A stretch of 24,383 bases of DNA from CAZGMC01 sp964526565 (GTDB lineage: Bacteria; Pseudomonadota; Alphaproteobacteria; DSM-16000; Inquilinaceae): positions 1-24,383 of the forward strand of contig CAZGMC010000064.1 of the NCBI GenBank assembly GCA_964526565.1, in the 5' to 3' direction. Shown here in pieces: positions 15,899 through 23,763 of the stretch; within the stretch, counting starts at the first letter, position 1, and each line of letters starts with the position of its first letter. The notes under the pieces were generated by a model. The model searched no databases and was not told where the DNA came from. It saw only the letters and a program-made list of their open reading frames with translations. A program made the translations under genes and the position numbers.

Positions 15899-16216
15899 CT
15901 ATTCGCCGGCCATGGCCCGTGGCACGGCGCCGGCGGCGGCCTGCTCGGCCAGGATCCGGTGCAGGGCGAGGTCCTCGCGCAGCGGCCTGACCGGCTGCAA
16001 CTCGTGCGAGACCCATTTGTCGGAAGCGGTGCCGTCCACCGGCGGCGCGGCGAAGGTCGCCAGCGCCTCGTCCAGCGACGATGCCCGCACGCTGCCGACG
16101 CAGCTGACCCGGCTGCCGTCGTGCACGAAGGTGGACACGACATAGATCAGGCCGTCGATGCCGCGACCGATCAGCGGCGTCTCGCCGGCATTCCACCAGG
16201 AGATGGTTTCCGTCAT
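15899..16216 (-). CDS. Small protein of unknown function
   Basis: I do not recognise this 105-residue protein. It begins MTETISWWNAGETPLIGRGI and has a central part (LIYVVSTFVHDGSRVSCVG) that looks like a beta-rich fold, then a helical C-terminal half (LREDLALHRILAEQAAAG). It has no signal peptide and no membrane segment. The start ATG at 16216 has GAGG nine bases upstream, and codon use fits the local high-GC genes, so it is probably real. It precedes the SdhL-type gene on the same strand with a 93-bp gap, so the two may form an operon. Confidence 0.6.
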   Translation of the reverse strand: MTETISWWNAGETPLIGRGIDGLIYVVSTFVHDGSRVSCVGSVRASSLDEALATFAAPPVDGTASDKWVSHELQPVRPLREDLALHRILAEQAAAGAVPRAMAGE

Positions 16217-16398
16217 GGCTTGTGCCTCACCGCCGTGCGCCGGCCGCGCCCGCTCGGGTACAGGGCCGGCAGGAAAATGGCCATATAACTCTTATAACTC
16301 CTATGGGTGCCGGGTGAAGGAACCGCACGCCGGTCTGCGGATTGGGAAGAACGAGGGAGCGGCCACGTGGTTCCGGCGTGCCGTTCCGCCCCATGAGC

Positions 16399-16468
16399 GC
16401 CCCCGGCTACTGGCCCCCGGCCACCGCCGCCCGGCTACTGGCCCCCGGCTAACGGCCCCCGGCTATTG
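16399..16468. repeat. Degenerate tandem repeats in a gene leader
   Basis: About five degenerate copies of a 14-base unit resembling GCCCCCGGCTACTG lie immediately upstream of the ribosome site of the following small gene. Some copies are separated by GC-rich filler. It may be a slippage-prone or structured 5' leader. Confidence 0.65.
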
Positions 16469-16482
16469 GCAAGGAGATCGTC

Positions 16483-16764
16483 ATGTCCAAGGAAACCTTC
16501 CGAAACACGCTCGAACACCGCCTCGCCCGGGTCGACGGGCAGATTGTGGAGGCCCGCCAGCGGCTCGCAAGCGGCACGCCTGCCGACCATGTCGCTGCCG
16601 CCGGCGAGTTGCGGGTGCTCGAGGACAAGCGCCGCGAGCTGCAGGACCGATTGCATCGGCTCGACCACGAGCCGGAAGGGGCCTGGGAAAGCTTCAAGAC
16701 GGGCATCGAGGACCTGCTGGATGAGATCACCGTGTCCGTCGACCGCTGGTTCAGGACCCACTGA
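16483..16764 (+). CDS. Small coiled-coil protein of unknown function
   Basis: This 93-residue protein is mostly alpha-helical and charged. Residues 4-60 (ETFRNTLEHRLARVDGQIVE, then GELRVLEDKRRELQDRLHRL) show a heptad-like pattern suggesting a coiled coil or helical hairpin. The C-terminal part ends DEITVSVDRWFRTH. There is no signal peptide or membrane helix. AAGGAG seven bases before the ATG gives strong support for translation. It stands alone on the plus strand between minus-strand blocks and has a repeat-rich leader. I do not recognise a family, and small dimeric stress or DNA-associated proteins remain possible. Confidence 0.7.
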   Translation: MSKETFRNTLEHRLARVDGQIVEARQRLASGTPADHVAAAGELRVLEDKRRELQDRLHRLDHEPEGAWESFKTGIEDLLDEITVSVDRWFRTH

Positions 16765-16796
16765 CTCTGACTGCCCGGGTTCCGGTCGGCAAGAAT

Positions 16797-16826
16797 GGAC
16801 GGGACGACATGGTCGTCGCCCCGTCC
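16797..16826. terminator. Hairpin between convergent genes
   Basis: GGACGGGACGAC at 16797-16808 pairs imperfectly with GTCGTCGCCCCGTCC at 16812-16826. It lies between the small coiled-coil gene (plus) and the rpoH stop (minus). On the minus strand ATTCTTG follows, a weak U-tract. Probably a bidirectional terminator. Confidence 0.5.
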
Positions 16827-16852
16827 AAGCGCCGAAGGCCCGCGGGGGAGGG

Positions 16853-17737
<885 letters not shown>

Positions 17738-18054
17738 GGTGTCATCCTCTTCCTGGCAGCCTGCGACGTGCCGTTCGCGTCAGGACCGTCAATGGCGTTG
17801 CAAACCCTGGGCCGGTTGCACCATCGGGCGAACCGACATCACGCGATGATGCTTCAACGGCTTGACCGGAATACGGACCCTGGCTGCGACTGGATCACGG
17901 TCACACCGACGGCTTCGCGCGAAAAAGCGGTCCCATCGTGGCATTGTTCCGCAACAGCCTGCCGGGAACCGGACGGGCCGGGCGCCACGGCATGCCGGCC
18001 GGCGGGGTCGCGCGTCGCATTTCGCACTGCTTGTTGCGACGGATTGTCGGACCG
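17738..18054. promoter_or_regulatory. Upstream region of rpoH
   Basis: This 317-bp spacer should contain the rpoH promoter and the 3' end of the phosphoesterase-like transcript. A small inverted repeat CATCA-N5-TGATG is at 17839-17853. A stem GACGG/CCGTC (18038-18042 with 18052-18056) overlaps the upstream gene's stop and might end that transcript. I found no convincing sigma-70 or sigma-32 promoter pair and no protein-like small reading frame. Confidence 0.35.
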
Positions 18055-18861
18055 TCAGGTGTCCAGCAGGTCGAGCAGGTCGCCGCTGCCCGAGAAAAGG
18101 GCAGCGGCCAGACCGCCGCCGCGGCCGCAGCCGCCGTCCAGGCTGGCCGTGTAGTCGGTGATCGCCACGCCGCCGTTGTTGGCGTCATAGCCGCGGACGA
18201 TGCGCCGGAAGGTCTCATAGGGCGCGTCGATCCGGGCAAAGCTGCGGCCGCCCCACCAGAAGGCGTCGCCCTGGGCGGCCAGCGGCCGCGACACGTCGAT
18301 TCCGGCGCTGACGCACAGCACACCGCCGTCCTCCGACTCGGAAAAGGCGGCCCGCTTGACGGCGGAATACAGGCTGCCGTGACCCGGCGCGGCGCGGATC
18401 GCCTCACGCAGCCGGTTGGTCCAGCGGGTCAGCTGCACCGCCCCGGCGCGGGCCGCGTGCAGGCCGTCTTCCGGCGATCCGCCATAGGCGCGCAGGGTGG
18501 AGTCCAGCCCCTGGCGCAGCATCCATGCCAGCACCTCGCCGGGATTGGGCGCGAACTGGAGCTGCAGCAGCTTCTGCCACATCTCCTCCTGGGCGCCGCG
18601 CAGATAGACGAGGTCGGTGACGATCATGCCGGGCAGGGCCAGCAGGGCCCTACGGAATGCCAGGATCTCGTCGACTGTCTCGCGAATCGCCGTGCCGTGT
18701 CCGACGAAATTGCCCAGATAGACCAGCCGGTCGCCAGCCGCGAAATCCTGCGCGATGCGGTCGTGGAGGTCGGCCAGCCGCTTGACGTCGCCGTGCGCGG
18801 CGCCGATGGCCCAGATGCGCCTTGGCCGGCCGAGACGGGCGAACTTGTCGGCGTCGGGCAT
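18055..18861 (-). CDS. Degenerate PPP-family metallophosphoesterase (likely pseudoenzyme)
   Basis: This protein of about 268 residues follows the layout of bacterial PPP/calcineurin-like Ser/Thr phosphatases, but its active-site motifs are altered in order: GDxHG reads GAAHG (about 20-24, His kept, Asp lost), GDxVDRG reads GNFVGHG (about 50-56), GNHE reads GAQE (about 89-92), the later HAG reads SAG (about 185-187) and the C-terminal GHT reads GYD (about 224-226). The surrounding framework is intact (RIWAIG, DRLVYLG, SRPLAAQGDAFWWGG, SLDGGCGRGGGLAAALF), so it is a folded relative without the usual two-metal centre. ATG at 18861 is the preferred start; a TTG at 18882 is possible, and neither has a clear ribosome site. 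It lies between carD and rpoH. It may act as a binding or regulatory protein; this is inference. Confidence 0.85.
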   Translation of the reverse strand: MPDADKFARLGRPRRIWAIGAAHGDVKRLADLHDRIAQDFAAGDRLVYLGNFVGHGTAIRETVDEILAFRRALLALPGMIVTDLVYLRGAQEEMWQKLLQLQFAPNPGEVLAWMLRQGLDSTLRAYGGSPEDGLHAARAGAVQLTRWTNRLREAIRAAPGHGSLYSAVKRAAFSESEDGGVLCVSAGIDVSRPLAAQGDAFWWGGRSFARIDAPYETFRRIVRGYDANNGGVAITDYTASLDGGCGRGGGLAAALFSGSGDLLDLLDT

Positions 18862-18960
18862 CAACGGGTATCGGGTCCGCAAAAAAGTTAACGAGACGGC
18901 GAGAGTTCAACTGCAGCCTGTTCCAGGCAAAGGAGAACAGGTCAGGAAAATGATGTCACG

Positions 18961-19000
18961 AAAATGGCGGGCGGAGCGGATCCACCGGTCCGCGCCGCCC
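18961..19000 (-). terminator. Rho-independent-type terminator after carD
   Basis: GGGCGGAGCGGATCC at 18969-18983 pairs with GGTCCGCGCCGCCC at 18987-19000, a near-perfect GC stem with a short loop. On the minus strand the stem is followed shortly by ATTTT (18961-18965). It lies just past the carD stop and would separate carD from the phosphoesterase-like gene. Confidence 0.65.
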
Positions 19001-19008
19001 ACGCCCGG

Positions 19009-19509
19009 TCATGCCACCTTCGTCAGGACCTGCTCCAGACGTTCCGTGGCCTTGTGCTCGTCGATCTTTTCCACCGCCGCCAGCTCGCGGGCCAGCCGCT
19101 CCAGCGCCGCCTGGTAGATCTGGCGCTCGCTGTAGGACTGCTCTGGTTGGTCGGAGGGGCGATACAGGTCGCGCACCACCTCGGCGATCGAGACGGGATC
19201 GCCGGAATTGATCTTCGCCTCGTACTCCTGGGCGCGGCGGCTCCACATGGTGCGGCGGACGCGGCTGCGGCCCTTCAGGGTTTCCAGCGCCGCCTTGATC
19301 CGGTCCTTCGAGCTCAGCTTGCGCAGCCCGGACCTCTTGGCCTTGGCGATCGGGACCTTGAGGGTCATACGCTCCTTCTCAAAGCTGATCGCATACAGCT
19401 CGACCTCCAGGCCGCCGACGCTGTGCGTCTCCAGCCCCTCGATGCGGCCGACCCCGTGCGCGGGGTAGACGACGTAGTCTCCGACACTGTACTCAAGCTG
19501 ATAGGCCAT
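19009..19509 (-). CDS. carD: CarD family transcriptional regulator
   Basis: CarD-type proteins bind RNA polymerase beta and stabilise open promoter complexes. The 166-residue protein begins MAYQLEYSVGDYVVYPAHGV, the RNA-polymerase-interacting Tudor-like domain, followed by GRIEGLETHSVGGLEVELYA and TLKVPIAKAKRSGLRKL. The helical C-terminal DNA-binding part contains RRTMWSRRAQEYEAKINSGD, IAEVVRDLYR and SERQIYQAALERLARELA, with the conserved Trp that wedges at the promoter. The start at 19509 gives the expected N-terminus and has GGAAAG upstream; a longer frame to 19605 is low-complexity. Its neighbours fdxA and rpoH on the same strand are, as I recall, often near carD in alphaproteobacteria. 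Confidence 0.96.
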   Translation of the reverse strand: MAYQLEYSVGDYVVYPAHGVGRIEGLETHSVGGLEVELYAISFEKERMTLKVPIAKAKRSGLRKLSSKDRIKAALETLKGRSRVRRTMWSRRAQEYEAKINSGDPVSIAEVVRDLYRPSDQPEQSYSERQIYQAALERLARELAAVEKIDEHKATERLEQVLTKVA

Positions 19510-19823
19510 GCTCGTCTTTCCATGTTGCGACCGGCGCGGTCCGCCCTGAACGCGGCGCCAGGACCGCGGCCCACCCCATCCCGTGACGGAATGGCCCCGA
19601 CACACACATGCACCAACCCCCTTCCCGGGCGCCCTTGCGGGCAGGCCGGCCGGACCGTGGAGTCGGCGGGGCTCGTCACGACAACCGGCCCAATCCGTCT
19701 CGGCGGATCGGGGGACGGATCAGGCCGTTGGTGTCAATATACGATAAAACGCTCGCCGGATAAAGTGGCGCGTTGCGATGCAGCGTCGGTGCCGCGCGCG
19801 GCGTGCCCGTCAGGCATTGCCGG
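19510..19823. promoter_or_regulatory. Spacer between fdxA and carD with an AT-rich promoter-like patch
   Basis: This 314-bp stretch carries the carD upstream region. The AT-rich patch 19735-19770 stands out in GC-rich surroundings. On the minus strand it could supply a TATATT -10 (19736-19741) with a weak TTTATC -35 (19759-19764). A stem ATCCGTC/GACGGAT lies around 19690-19720, and a perfect 12-bp palindrome GCCGCGCGCGGC is at 19791-19802 just beyond the fdxA stop. The TGTCAA at 19732-19737 reads TTGACA on the minus strand but lacks a paired -10. Confidence 0.35.
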
Positions 19824-20165
19824 TCAAGAGCCCTCGCCGGGCTCGGGGCTGAAAAACTTCGCATGCTTGTCGGCAACGCCTTTCCAGTCGTCAGCGTCAG
19901 GCGGCGGCTCCTTCTTGCGCGAGATGTTGGGCCAGGTCGCCGAATACTCGCGGTTCAATTCAAGCCACTTTTCCAGGTCCTCGACCTCGGAGTCCGGCTT
20001 GATGGCCTCGACCGGGCACTCCGGCTCGCATACGCCGCAGTCGATGCATTCATCGGGATGGATGACGAGCATGTTGTCGCCCTCGTAGAAGCAGTCCACG
20101 GGGCAGACCTCGACGCAGTCCGTGTATTTGCACTTGATGCAGGCGTCGGTCACAAGATAGGTCAC
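19824..20165 (-). CDS. fdxA: Seven-iron ferredoxin
   Basis: This is a low-potential electron carrier of 113 residues with one [3Fe-4S] and one [4Fe-4S] cluster. Cysteines at about 9, 12, 17, 21, 25, 40, 43, 46 and 50 match the Azotobacter FdI pattern. The first set has the spacing CIKCKYTDCVEVCPVDC; the second reads CIDCGVCEPECP. The C-terminal helical extension (EDLEKWLELNREYSATWPNI) is typical of the FdxA group. The start is GTG at 20165 with GAGGAGGG about eight bases upstream, a strong ribosome site. It precedes carD on the same strand and follows the TerB-like gene by a short gap, so co-transcription with that gene is possible. Confidence 0.97.
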   Translation of the reverse strand: MTYLVTDACIKCKYTDCVEVCPVDCFYEGDNMLVIHPDECIDCGVCEPECPVEAIKPDSEVEDLEKWLELNREYSATWPNISRKKEPPPDADDWKGVADKHAKFFSPEPGEGS

Positions 20166-20210
20166 GTCGATAACCCTCCTCGGGGTAGATCAGGGCCATG
20201 CCCGGCCGCG

Positions 20211-20684
20211 TCAGTTCGGCTCGACTCCGTGCCGCCGCATTGCCCGCTGCCGGGCCGCGCCACTGTCGCGGTCGGAGACGTAGAGAAGTCCGGCGATGCG
20301 GCGCAGCAGGCTGGCCTCCAGATCGTGCAGCCGCCCGTCGGCATAGGCCACGTCCCACAGCATCTCCACCAGCCTGACCCGCTCTTCATCATTGAAGGCG
20401 TTGCGGATGGCGGCGGTGTACTGGTACCAATGGGCGGCGCCCTCGGTGGCCGCCTCGGCCTCGGCCACCAGGGTCGCCGCTTCCGCCTCGCTCAGATCGA
20501 AGCGCCAGCGGACCAGCTCGACAATGCGCGCGCGCTCTTCGGCGTCGATGCCGTTGTCCATGCGCGCCGCTTCCACCAGCAGCGCCGCCGCCGCCAGCGT
20601 CAATTCCTCCTCAGATGTCGATGCCGCGCGCGACTCGGCCTTGCCGTCGAGCCCGCTCAGGAATGCTGCAATGCGGTTGAGCAT
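20211..20684 (-). CDS. TerB-like family protein
   Basis: This 157-residue, all-helical, acidic protein matches the TerB (tellurite-resistance B-like) fold. It shows two of the metal-binding-like acidic turns, ARMDNGIDAEERARIVELVR and VAYADGRLHDLEASLLRRI, each Asp-rich before a helix. EAATLVAEAEAATEGAAHWY lies between them. Stand-alone proteins of this type are common in alphaproteobacteria; a tellurite role is not implied. The start at 20684 (MLNRIAAFLSGL) is chosen because upstream in-frame sequence to 20765 is not family-like, though the ribosome site is weak. It is on the fdxA strand and 45 bases from its start. Confidence 0.82.
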   Translation of the reverse strand: MLNRIAAFLSGLDGKAESRAASTSEEELTLAAAALLVEAARMDNGIDAEERARIVELVRWRFDLSEAEAATLVAEAEAATEGAAHWYQYTAAIRNAFNDEERVRLVEMLWDVAYADGRLHDLEASLLRRIAGLLYVSDRDSGAARQRAMRRHGVEPN

Positions 20685-20841
20685 GGGATTGCCTACCACC
20701 GCGGCACCGGGCGCCGCAACCATGAGCCAGACATGGTCTCTCGTCCGCTCCCTCAGGAACAGCAACCGTTCCGGTGGCTATATGGGCCATGCCAGCCCAC
20801 GGCAAAGGCCTGGCTGTCGCTGCACGGCCTCTGACCGCCTC

Positions 20842-21543
20842 TTAATCCCCCAGCAGCCGCCACACCGTGGTCTCCCGCGCCTCGCGGTCTTCCAGCTCGA
20901 CCGGGGTGGAGATCGTGTAGGTCGCGATCGGCTCCAGGCCGTCCTTCGGCAGATAGGCGCGGCCGGGATCGCCGCACAGGACCGTCTTGCCGGCGCGCAC
21001 CAGGCCGCGCAGCCAGGGGACGATCCGCCGCGCCGCCGGACCCTCGTACAGCACGTCGCCGGCCAGCACCACGTCGATCTCGCGCAAGGGATGGCCGATC
21101 AGGTCGTGATGGCTGGTCTCGATGGCCACGCGGTTGAGCCGGGCGTTGAGGTGCTGGGCGACTTCGGCGAACGCGTCCAGGTCGTTGGCGATGACCCGCC
21201 GCGCCCCGACCCGCGCCGCGGCGATGGCAACCAGCCCGCCGCCGGCGCCGAAGTCCAGCATGCGGCGGCCGCGCACCTGTGCCGGGTCGTCCAGCACCAG
21301 CCGTGCCAGGGCCTGGCCGCCGGCCCAGGGGAACGCCCAGAACGGCGGCGCCAGGCCGGTCTCCTCCAGCACCTGCTCCGTCGCCTGCCACAGCGGCGTG
21401 ATCTGCGTCGCCTGGTACAGGCGCAGCTCCGGCGTCAGCGGCGGCGGCGCCACCGTGGTGTTGGCCATGATGAATTGGGCCATTGCCACCGGACTCATGC
21501 GGTGGCGGTGGCCGGCCGGCGGGTTCGGCGGGGCAGGATCCAT
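20842..21543 (-). CDS. Class I SAM methyltransferase, ETFB-KMT/METTL20-like
   Basis: This is a protein of up to 233 residues. The sequence PPFWAFPWAGGQALARLVLD precedes the SAM-binding motif RMLDFGAGGGLVAIAAARVG and the acidic ANDLDAFAEVAQHLNARLN, followed by DVVLAGDVLYE. The order matches protein-lysine methyltransferases of the METTL20/ETFB-KMT group, which in bacteria and mitochondria methylate electron-transfer flavoprotein beta; the true substrate here is unknown. The N-terminus could start at ATG 21543, 21498 (MSPVAMAQF) or 21483. I use 21543 because it lies 12 bases after the ubiA stop; no site has a strong ribosome signal. Same strand as ubiA and probably co-transcribed. Confidence 0.85.
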   Translation of the reverse strand: MDPAPPNPPAGHRHRMSPVAMAQFIMANTTVAPPPLTPELRLYQATQITPLWQATEQVLEETGLAPPFWAFPWAGGQALARLVLDDPAQVRGRRMLDFGAGGGLVAIAAARVGARRVIANDLDAFAEVAQHLNARLNRVAIETSHHDLIGHPLREIDVVLAGDVLYEGPAARRIVPWLRGLVRAGKTVLCGDPGRAYLPKDGLEPIATYTISTPVELEDREARETTVWRLLGD

Positions 21544-21554
21544 TACGGGCGGGC

Positions 21555-22484
21555 TCAGGCCATCGCCCGGCCGGCGACCAGCGCGGCCAGGACAAGCGCC
21601 CCGAAGATCCGGTTGGACTTGAACCGGCCCAGGCAGACGGCCGGGTCGTCGGGGTTCCAGCCGCCGGCCTGCCAGGCGAGCTGCAGCGCCGCCGGCGCCA
21701 GCAGCGCCAGGACCAGCGGCGGCAGGCCGGCGGCCAGCGCCGCGGCGACGATGCCGCCCAGCGCCACGGCATGGAACCCGGTCACCCACACCCGGCTGGC
21801 GGCGCCGAACAGGCGGGCGGTGGACTTGACGCCGATGCGAGCGTCGTCCTCCTTGTCCTGGTGCGCGTAGATCGTGTCGTAGCCCAGCGTCCAGAACACG
21901 CCGGCGGCGTACAGCACCGCGGCCGGCCAGTCGAGCCCGCCCGTCACCGCCGTCCAGCCGACCAGCGCGCCCCAGTTGAAGGTCAGGCCCAGCCACGCCT
22001 GCGGCCACCAGGTGACCCGCTTCATCAGCGGATAGGGCACGACCAGCAGCAGCGACAGGACGCCGACCAGGATCGTCGTCGCGTTGAACTGGACCAGCAC
22101 GGCCAGGCCGACGACGAGCTGTCCGGCCAGGAACACCAGCGCCTGCGGCACCGTGATCGCGCCGCTGGCCAGCGGCCGGGTGCGGGTGCGGGCCACCTGG
22201 GCGTCGATGTCGCGGTCCCACAGGTCGTTGATGGTGCAGCCGGCGCCGCGCATGACCACCGCACCGATCCCGAACAGCGCCGCCAGCCACAGGTCATGCC
22301 AAGCGAAACCGTCGGGCCGCGGCGCCAGCGCCAGACCCCACCAGCACGGGAACAGCAGCAGCCACGTGCCGATCGGCCGGTCCAGCCGCATCAGCTGCAG
22401 ATAGGGTCGCGCCGCTGCCGGGACGGAGCGGTCGATCCACGAGTCGGCCGGGATGTCGATGCGGCTGTCGGGCGTGCCGGTCAT
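21555..22484 (-). CDS. ubiA: 4-hydroxybenzoate polyprenyltransferase
   Basis: UbiA attaches the polyprenyl chain to 4-hydroxybenzoate in the inner membrane, an early step of ubiquinone synthesis. This 309-residue protein has eight to nine hydrophobic helices and both acidic motifs that bind Mg-diphosphate: NDLWDRDID (about 86-94) and YDTIYAHQDKEDD (about 202-214), followed by IGVKSTA. YLQLMRLDRPIGTWLLLFP is the usual N-terminal helix. Start ATG at 22484 has GGAGGG close upstream. It is followed directly by the methyltransferase gene. Its upstream region holds a 96-bp inverted repeat element. Confidence 0.97.
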   Translation of the reverse strand: MTGTPDSRIDIPADSWIDRSVPAAARPYLQLMRLDRPIGTWLLLFPCWWGLALAPRPDGFAWHDLWLAALFGIGAVVMRGAGCTINDLWDRDIDAQVARTRTRPLASGAITVPQALVFLAGQLVVGLAVLVQFNATTILVGVLSLLLVVPYPLMKRVTWWPQAWLGLTFNWGALVGWTAVTGGLDWPAAVLYAAGVFWTLGYDTIYAHQDKEDDARIGVKSTARLFGAASRVWVTGFHAVALGGIVAAALAAGLPPLVLALLAPAALQLAWQAGGWNPDDPAVCLGRFKSNRIFGALVLAALVAGRAMA

Positions 22485-22502
22485 GACCCTCCGTTCGGTT
22501 GC

Positions 22503-22598
22503 GGGGAGTAGGGGGACAGTTTACTTATGTCCTTCGATAAGGCAGCCCAGCGTTGCAATCAGGATAAGGGAAATAAGCAAACTGTCCCCGTACTCCCC
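22503..22598. repeat. 96-bp inverted-repeat element (REP/MITE-like)
   Basis: Arms of 28 bases (22503-22530 and 22571-22598) are inverted with 25 of 28 positions paired, around a 40-base spacer. The arms contain GGGGACAGTTTRCTTAT. It lies between the repressor 3' end and the ubiA start. From memory, GGGGACAG-type hairpins accompany REP-associated (Y1/RAYT) transposases in many Gram-negative genomes, so this may be a non-autonomous copy. No transposase gene is in the window. It could also act as a terminator for the repressor gene. Confidence 0.8.
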
Positions 22599-22614
22599 GG
22601 TAATCTCCCGTAAT

Positions 22615-23247
22615 CTACTGGCTCGCCCAGATGATGCGCGCCATCCACACCACCTCCTCGCGGCGCAGCGTACGGTCGGTGTGCTCCGGGTTGATCGATT
22701 TCAGTTCAATGCGGTTGGCGCTCATCCGTGCCAGCTCCTTGGCCATCACCTCGCCGCCCTGGGTCTTGACCACGACGCGGTCGCCGCGCCGCACGGTGGC
22801 GGACGGCGATACGACAATGGTGTCACCGTCGCGGTACACCGGCTCCATGCTGTCGCCGCTGACCTCCAGCGCATAGGCGTGCGGGTCGCCCAGGTCCGGG
22901 AAGACGACCTCGTCCCAGCCGCTGCCGACCGGGTAGCCGGCGTCGTCGAAGAAGCCTTCGACGCCGGCCTGGGCATAGCCGATGATCGGCACCCGCTGAA
23001 GCGGTGCCGGACCGGGGCGGTCGCCGATCAGGCCGACGAAGTCGCCGATGCTGGTGCCGGTGGCAGTGAGGATCTTCGCCAGGCTCTCGGTCGACGGCCA
23101 GCGCAGCTTGCCCTGCGCCGTCCGGCGTTTGCTGGGGTTGAACGTGGTCGGGTCCAGCCCCGCCTTCCGCGCCAGACCGGAGGGGGACAGGCTGTGCTGC
23201 GCCGCCAGCCGGTCGATCGCCTGCCAGATGTCGCCATGCTTCAACAT
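22615..23247 (-). CDS. HTH transcriptional regulator with S24 (LexA-like) peptidase domain
   Basis: This 210-residue repressor has an N-terminal DNA-binding domain (LSPSGLARKAGLDPTTFNPS) and a C-terminal S24 autoprotease domain. The likely self-cleavage site is Ala-Gly at about 94-95 (GYAQAGVEGFF). The catalytic Ser is in EVSGDSMEPVYRDGD (about 133) and the Lys in GGEVMAKEL (about 170). Such proteins are cleaved with RecA help after DNA damage, releasing repression. The WPSTESLAKIL pattern matches chromosomal alphaproteobacterial members as well as phage repressors. Start ATG at 23247. It is divergent from phage-like genes, and two 11-bp operator-like sites lie in between, so it probably represses them and itself. 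Confidence 0.9.
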   Translation of the reverse strand: MLKHGDIWQAIDRLAAQHSLSPSGLARKAGLDPTTFNPSKRRTAQGKLRWPSTESLAKILTATGTSIGDFVGLIGDRPGPAPLQRVPIIGYAQAGVEGFFDDAGYPVGSGWDEVVFPDLGDPHAYALEVSGDSMEPVYRDGDTIVVSPSATVRRGDRVVVKTQGGEVMAKELARMSANRIELKSINPEHTDRTLRREEVVWMARIIWASQ

Positions 23248-23248
23248 G

Positions 23249-23330
23249 GGAACAAGTTCTCATAACCTGACGCGCCTGTCCGTAGGAACGAATTCATATT
23301 TTTCTTGACATAGGACCAGAAACCTATAAA
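23249..23330. promoter_or_regulatory. Divergent promoter with paired operator-like sites
   Basis: Two near-identical 11-bp sites, GGAACAAGTTC (23249-23259) and GGAACGAATTC (23285-23295), lie 36 bp apart in the same direction. Each is close to palindromic. The region is AT-rich against its surroundings and holds TTGACA (23305-23310) and TATAAA (23325-23330) on the plus strand; their 14-bp spacing is short, but TTCTTG (23302-23307) gives 17. They are plausible binding sites for the S24 regulator. No exact alphaproteobacterial SOS box GTTC-N7-GTTC is present. Confidence 0.5.
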
Positions 23331-23394
23331 CCTCCGGCGCTGCGCCCGCATGACGGGATCTGGAGCCAACGCGTCAACCGGAGAGACAGAAACC

Positions 23395-23763
23395 GTGCCC
23401 CGAGATCGTTTCGTTCCCCGCCGTCACGATGACGATCCCGCGCCGACGCCGTTCGTCAGCGCCGAGGAGGCCTGGTTCTGGTTCATGCAGAACCACGCGG
23501 CCCGCTGCGCCGGCGCGCGGATTCGCGCCGGCGAGGGGCTGGTGGCGCGGCCGTGCGAGCCCGTCGACGTGCTGCGTGCCCTCGACCGCCTCTACCGGCA
23601 GCGCCGCCTGCTGCGCGACCACCTTGCGGTGCTGGCCCATTATGGCCGCCGCCTGATGGCGCCGGACCCGCGGCGCCGGCGCGAGCAGCGCGCCTGCAGC
23701 CTGTGGGACGAGGCGCTGGCGCGGCTGGAGCCGGTGCTGCGGCGCAAGGGCATCGTGCAATGA
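23395..23763 (+). CDS. Small phage-like protein of unknown function
   Basis: This protein of 122 residues begins VPRDRFVPRRHDDDPAPTPF and continues VSAEEAWFWFMQNHAARCAG, followed by a basic helical part (RALDRLYRQRRLLRDHLAVL). It has no signal peptide or membrane helix. GTG at 23395 is preferred because GGAGAG lies nine bases upstream; ATG at 23350 has no ribosome site. I believe similar small proteins occur next to poly-proline proteins in alphaproteobacterial podovirus-like prophages, but I cannot verify it here. The stop overlaps the next start by four bases. Confidence 0.65.
   Translation: MPRDRFVPRRHDDDPAPTPFVSAEEAWFWFMQNHAARCAGARIRAGEGLVARPCEPVDVLRALDRLYRQRRLLRDHLAVLAHYGRRLMAPDPRRRREQRACSLWDEALARLEPVLRRKGIVQ

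Noticed and set aside
19732..19737. TTGACA (minus strand) as the carD -35 box
   Set aside because: No -10-like hexamer lies at 16-18 bases; a GC-rich stretch is there instead.
21544..22290. Upstream extension of the methyltransferase gene
   Set aside because: It is an out-of-frame reading of ubiA with low-complexity sequence.
22615..23247. Calling the S24 protein LexA
   Set aside because: The N-terminal domain is not the LexA winged helix and no GTTC-N7-GTTC box lies upstream; it is a related autoproteolytic regulator.
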